From Prevotella sp. (GTDB taxonomy: Bacteria > Bacteroidota > Bacteroidia > Bacteroidales > Bacteroidaceae), in assembly GCA_017474515.1 (NCBI GenBank), contig JAFVHN010000011.1:1-62361 (forward strand): DNA of 62,361 nucleotides, read 5' to 3'. The position numbers and the translations under genes were made by a program. This document shows, in pieces, positions 59,836 to 62,361 of the stretch (its first letter is position 1; each line of letters opens with the position of its first letter). The notes below the pieces were generated by a model that was given only the letters and a program-made list of their open reading frames with translations, had not been told where the DNA came from and ran no database searches.

Positions 59836-61266
59836 ATGAAAAAACAAAGTGCTTTCTTTGTGGCGGCAGCCGTGAGTTTACTGCTCACCGGCTGCGGCGT
59901 TTATGATAAGTACACGCAAAAGAACGAGGCGCCTGCCGACGCCTTTGGTACAACGCAGGACATCAACGTGGCAAGCAACGGGAACTCGCTTGCCACCATG
60001 TCGTGGCGCGAGTTTTTCACCGACCCCGTGCTGCAGAGTCTCATCGACATGGTGCTGACACACAACACCGACGTGAACTCCGCACGCATCGCCGTTGAGA
60101 AGAGCGAAGCCTCGCTCAAAATGGCGCGCATGGCCTACCTGCCGTCGCTCTATTTCTCGCCACAGGGAACGATGGCCAAGTTCGACGATAATCCGTGGTC
60201 GAAGACCTATAACCTGCCGTTGCAGCTGTCAATGGATGTCGATGTCTTCGGTTCGCTCACCAACAAGAAACGTGCCGCCAATGCCGTGCTCCTGCAGGCA
60301 CAGATGCGCGAGGAGGCCATCCGCACCAATCTCATCTCCACCACAGCCCAGCAGTACTACATGCTCCAGGTCCTCGACCGACAGTTGGAGATTCTCACGC
60401 AGACCGACAGCCTGTGGAACGCTTCACTCGAAATGCAGAAAACACTTTGGGAAAATGGCAAGGCATACTCGACAGCCGTGAACCAGATGGAGTCGTCTTA
60501 CCTAAACGTGAAGGCACAGATTGTGGACACGCGCCGCAACATCCGTGCCACCGAGAACGCCATCTGCCGCCTGCTCGCCGTCGCACCGCAGCACATCAAC
60601 CGCAACAAGTGGGGCTCATCGGCACTGCACCACCCCGATGCGAAGGGAAACACCGGACAGCGCATGTTCGACACGCAGTTCCTGAAGATTGGTGTTCCTG
60701 CGTCGATGCTGGAGCTACGGCCTGACATCCGCATGGCCAACCACGCCATGGAGGAGGCTTTCTATAACACCCAGGCCGCCCGATCGGCTTTCTTCCCGTC
60801 CATCACGCTCAATGGTACCGGCGGATGGACCAATTCGGCCGGCGCAGCTGTTGTAAACCCCGGAAAATTGTTGCTAAGCTTTGTCGGATCGCTCACGCAG
60901 CCCATCTTCGCCCGTGGCCGTCTGAAGGCAAACCTGAAAATCAACCAGCTTACCGAGGAAGACCTGCTGCAACGATATGCGCAGACCGTCGTCGATGCCG
61001 GCAACCAGGTGAACGAGGCCATGGCCGATTGCCAAGCCGCCCGTGAAAAGCACCAGTTCTACAGCCGTCAGGTTGAGGTGCTCCATGAGGCCTATACCGG
61101 CACGCATGAGCTGATGGACAACGGCAAGGCCAGCTATCTCGAAGTGTTGACGGCACAAGAGAGCCTGCTCAACGCCCAGCTCAGTGAGGCAATGAATATG
61201 TATAAAGGTGCTCAGGCCGTCATCGCCCTCTACATCGCTCTTGGCGGTGGCACGACGGTTCCATGA
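59836..61266 (+). CDS. TolC/OprM-type outer membrane efflux lipoprotein
   Basis: The 476-aa lipoprotein (lipobox LTGC, Cys20) has the two-fold OEP helical pattern of the NodT/OprM family, with SARIAVEKSEASLKMARMAY, LSMDVDVFGSLTNKKRAANA, the GVPASMLELRPDIRMANHAM motif and ASYLEVLTAQESLLNAQ near the end. It forms the outer-membrane tunnel for a tripartite RND pump. Inner-membrane and fusion partners are not in the window; nothing upstream in the same direction encodes them, so it appears to be an orphan or to act with a distant pump. Confidence 0.93.
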   Translation: MKKQSAFFVAAAVSLLLTGCGVYDKYTQKNEAPADAFGTTQDINVASNGNSLATMSWREFFTDPVLQSLIDMVLTHNTDVNSARIAVEKSEASLKMARMAYLPSLYFSPQGTMAKFDDNPWSKTYNLPLQLSMDVDVFGSLTNKKRAANAVLLQAQMREEAIRTNLISTTAQQYYMLQVLDRQLEILTQTDSLWNASLEMQKTLWENGKAYSTAVNQMESSYLNVKAQIVDTRRNIRATENAICRLLAVAPQHINRNKWGSSALHHPDAKGNTGQRMFDTQFLKIGVPASMLELRPDIRMANHAMEEAFYNTQAARSAFFPSITLNGTGGWTNSAGAAVVNPGKLLLSFVGSLTQPIFARGRLKANLKINQLTEEDLLQRYAQTVVDAGNQVNEAMADCQAAREKHQFYSRQVEVLHEAYTGTHELMDNGKASYLEVLTAQESLLNAQLSEAMNMYKGAQAVIALYIALGGGTTVP

Positions 61267-61387
61267 CACGAGCATCCAACGCCCATGATGCGCTGTCTTG
61301 ACCGCACTTAGGTGGCCTCCGCCATGCAGGGTGCTCTGACAGCTACAATCGCGACCTTGCCCTCAAAATGTCGCACAGAAATACCAT

Positions 61388-61428
61388 ACCATGCTGAGTG
61401 CTTCCACATTCAGCATGGTTTTGTTTTT
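61388..61428 (+). terminator. Terminator downstream of the efflux lipoprotein gene
   Basis: ACCATGCTGA and TCAGCATGGT form a perfect 10-bp stem followed by TTTGTTTTT. It lies about 120 bases past the stop codon. Confidence 0.85.
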
Positions 61429-61656
61429 ATGCCGCCACCCTGTTCAATCCATGGTCAGTTTGATAAAGAATAATCAAGTTCCAAGAAAGCGAAATCATTA
61501 GTGTTTAGTCGCCTACGGCGAGAAATTCTTTAATTCTTCACCAATCACACAAATTTGTTTTTAATAATTCTGTCACGAAGTGGCACTTATTGCCAGAAAT
61601 GTAGAACTTGCAGATGTTGAGGCCTTCATTTTTGGGGATAGCTGCATAGATAAAAT

Positions 61657-61864
61657 TGGTAAAAATATTTGACAAAACAGGTCGTTTTTGTGTTATTTTT
61701 GTAAGTTGCTGGATTTCAACGGTTTGCAAATTCAGCAAAGTTTGACGGAAAATTTCGGGCAGAGATTTGCCAATTCTCTCCTCTCAAACTGCCAAATCTC
61801 TCCCCAAGATTTGCCGTCAAACCTCTTGCGGAAACCCAAAAACCATGAAAAATCTTTACAAAAT
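61657..61864 (+). repeat. Dispersed ~205-bp structured repeat, copy 5
   Basis: It begins GGTAAAAATATTTGACAAAA and ends GAAAAATCTTTACAAAA. The core holds AGAGATTTGCCAATTCTCT followed by ACTGCCAAATCTCTCCCC. As with copy 4, a B-type repeat (GCGCTAAATGAAAAATACTG) follows at once (61870-61905). Confidence 0.78.
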
Positions 61865-61916
61865 GAGGCGCTGCGCTAAATGAAAAATACTGAATGAAAA
61901 ATGACAAAGTAGGTAG

Positions 61917-62052
61917 CCGTTATAACGGGGCACATAAAATATACACTCATTCTCGTTTTGCAAATTGGAAAGTAACCACTCATCACCCCCAAAATAATCG
62001 TACTAAGTGATGCCCTTTTCGTGTCAGAATATGTTTATGTGCAACGTTATCT
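61917..62052. repeat. Imperfect inverted repeats flanking about 100 bp
   Basis: ATAACGGGGCACATAAA at 61922-61938 is matched, inverted, by ATAACGTTGCACATAAA at 62034-62050 (15 of 17 bases). The left copy is also part of a perfect palindrome, CCGTTATAACGG (61917-61928). The layout could be a miniature element or the edge of a mobile element running off the window. Confidence 0.45.
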
Positions 62053-62056
62053 TCCA

Positions 62057-62209
62057 TTAATTCTTGCTATCAAATGTAGCAAAAAAGCCGAAAAAGGCAG
62101 AATAAGCACATAGAAAACATGAACCCATAAAAAAGCAAATGGCGTGTAACTCACCAAAGCTACACGCCATTTGATAGTGTTTTGTTATGTCTTTACTTAT
62201 GCGTCTCAT
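62057..62209 (-). CDS. Possible 50-aa hydrophobic peptide
   Basis: An ATG at 62209 is preceded by GAGGAGGTCAA, a strong Shine-Dalgarno sequence of a kind seldom used in Bacteroidota. It opens 50 codons: a basic start (MRRISKDITKHY), then a Cys/Phe-rich hydrophobic run (ICFFMGSCFLCAYSAFFGFF). A terminator-like hairpin at 62130-62173 lies inside the frame, so translation of the whole peptide is uncertain. It could be a small membrane peptide, a leader peptide or chance. Confidence 0.25.
   Translation of the reverse strand: MRRISKDITKHYQMACSFGELHAICFFMGSCFLCAYSAFFGFFATFDSKN
62130..62173 (-). terminator. Terminator-like hairpin near the right edge
   Basis: CAAATGGCGTGTA (62136-62148) and TACACGCCATTTG (62161-62173) form a perfect 13-bp stem. 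On the minus strand it is followed by CTTTTTTATG. With the promoter box at 62324 it would define a transcript of about 190 nt. Confidence 0.6.
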
Positions 62210-62323
62210 TTGACCTCCTCGAAAACGACTTTAACTGACTATCAATGCGTTAGCACCGGATGTTGCACACATGTCGCAAAAACGGAAATAACCATTGATA
62301 ATCAACATGTTACAAAATCACTG

Positions 62324-62331
62324 CAAAGGTA
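62324..62331 (-). promoter_or_regulatory. Promoter -7 box (TACCTTTG) at the right edge
   Basis: TACCTTTG reads on the minus strand with TTTGGGG about 20 bases upstream, a reasonable -33/-7 pair. Downstream lie the strong Shine-Dalgarno and hairpin described above. Confidence 0.45.
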
Positions 62332-62361
62332 CAGATTTCTCCCCAAACAACCAAAAGAAAA

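Noticed and set aside
59836-61266. Part of a complete RND efflux operon
   Set aside because: Neither the membrane fusion protein nor the RND pump gene lies upstream or downstream in the window.

Overview
The window reads as chromosomal DNA of a Bacteroidota member, most likely a Prevotella-type gut or oral anaerobe. The grounds are three SusC/SusD pairs, Bacteroidota-type promoters (TAnnTTTG), many secreted proteins whose C-termini end in a YDLxGRR...GIYIVNGKKIVVK-like tail, and small MKK-type peptides. I saw no rRNA, tRNA, CRISPR array, transposase or phage genes. Nearly all genes lie on the minus strand, so the text below follows transcription from high to low coordinates.

Region A (1-23 kb) is an arabinan/pectin-type polysaccharide utilisation locus with neighbours. 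A membrane-spanning AraC-type regulator with a two-propeller sensor but no histidine kinase or receiver domain (22954-19988) precedes susC (19827), susD (16618), a surface lipoprotein with three copies of a Trp-rich module (14825), a strong terminator, and two GH43 arabinanase-like enzymes (12840 and 10886). A GH2 beta-galactosidase-type enzyme runs off the left edge. Two 21-bp-spaced direct repeats just upstream of the susC promoter are the obvious regulator site. Between the GH43 and GH2 genes sit a cyclohexadienyl-dehydratase/SBP-like lipoprotein, a membrane LytTR regulator, a TonB-dependent receptor overlapping a small secreted helical-repeat protein, and a propeller-DUF362 fusion.

Region B (23-37 kb) is mixed: a small possible caspase-like protein, a zinc-ribbon protein, a secreted esterase (plus strand), a 1287-aa secreted protein with MABP-like and GLUG-like repeats, a Bax-inhibitor-1 protein, rfbB with a FemAB-like acyltransferase, and a 1159-aa secreted protein with chitobiase-type C-terminal repeats followed by a 64-aa acidic peptide.

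Region C (37.8-54.7 kb) is the most unusual part. It is one seven-gene operon, FAS1 - susC - susD - FAS1 - FAS1 - susC - susD, with very short intergenic gaps, a single visible promoter and a terminator at its end, but no glycosidase, protease or regulator. I infer an import/adhesion apparatus in which fasciclin-domain lipoproteins take the place normally held by SusE/F surface binding proteins. A secreted protein with two carbohydrate-binding-like domains (55016) is transcribed divergently from it.

Region D (55-62 kb) holds that protein, a SIMPL-domain protein, a secreted protein frameshifted just after its signal peptide, an orphan outer-membrane efflux lipoprotein, and 1.1 kb of gene-poor DNA with repeats.

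Intergenic DNA is rich in repeats: five copies of a structured element of about 205 bp, two arrays of CCTAGG palindromes phased at exactly 10 bp, a tandem pair of 26-bp-armed palindromic elements, and a 57-bp tandem repeat that has become the coded signal-peptide region of the GH2 gene.
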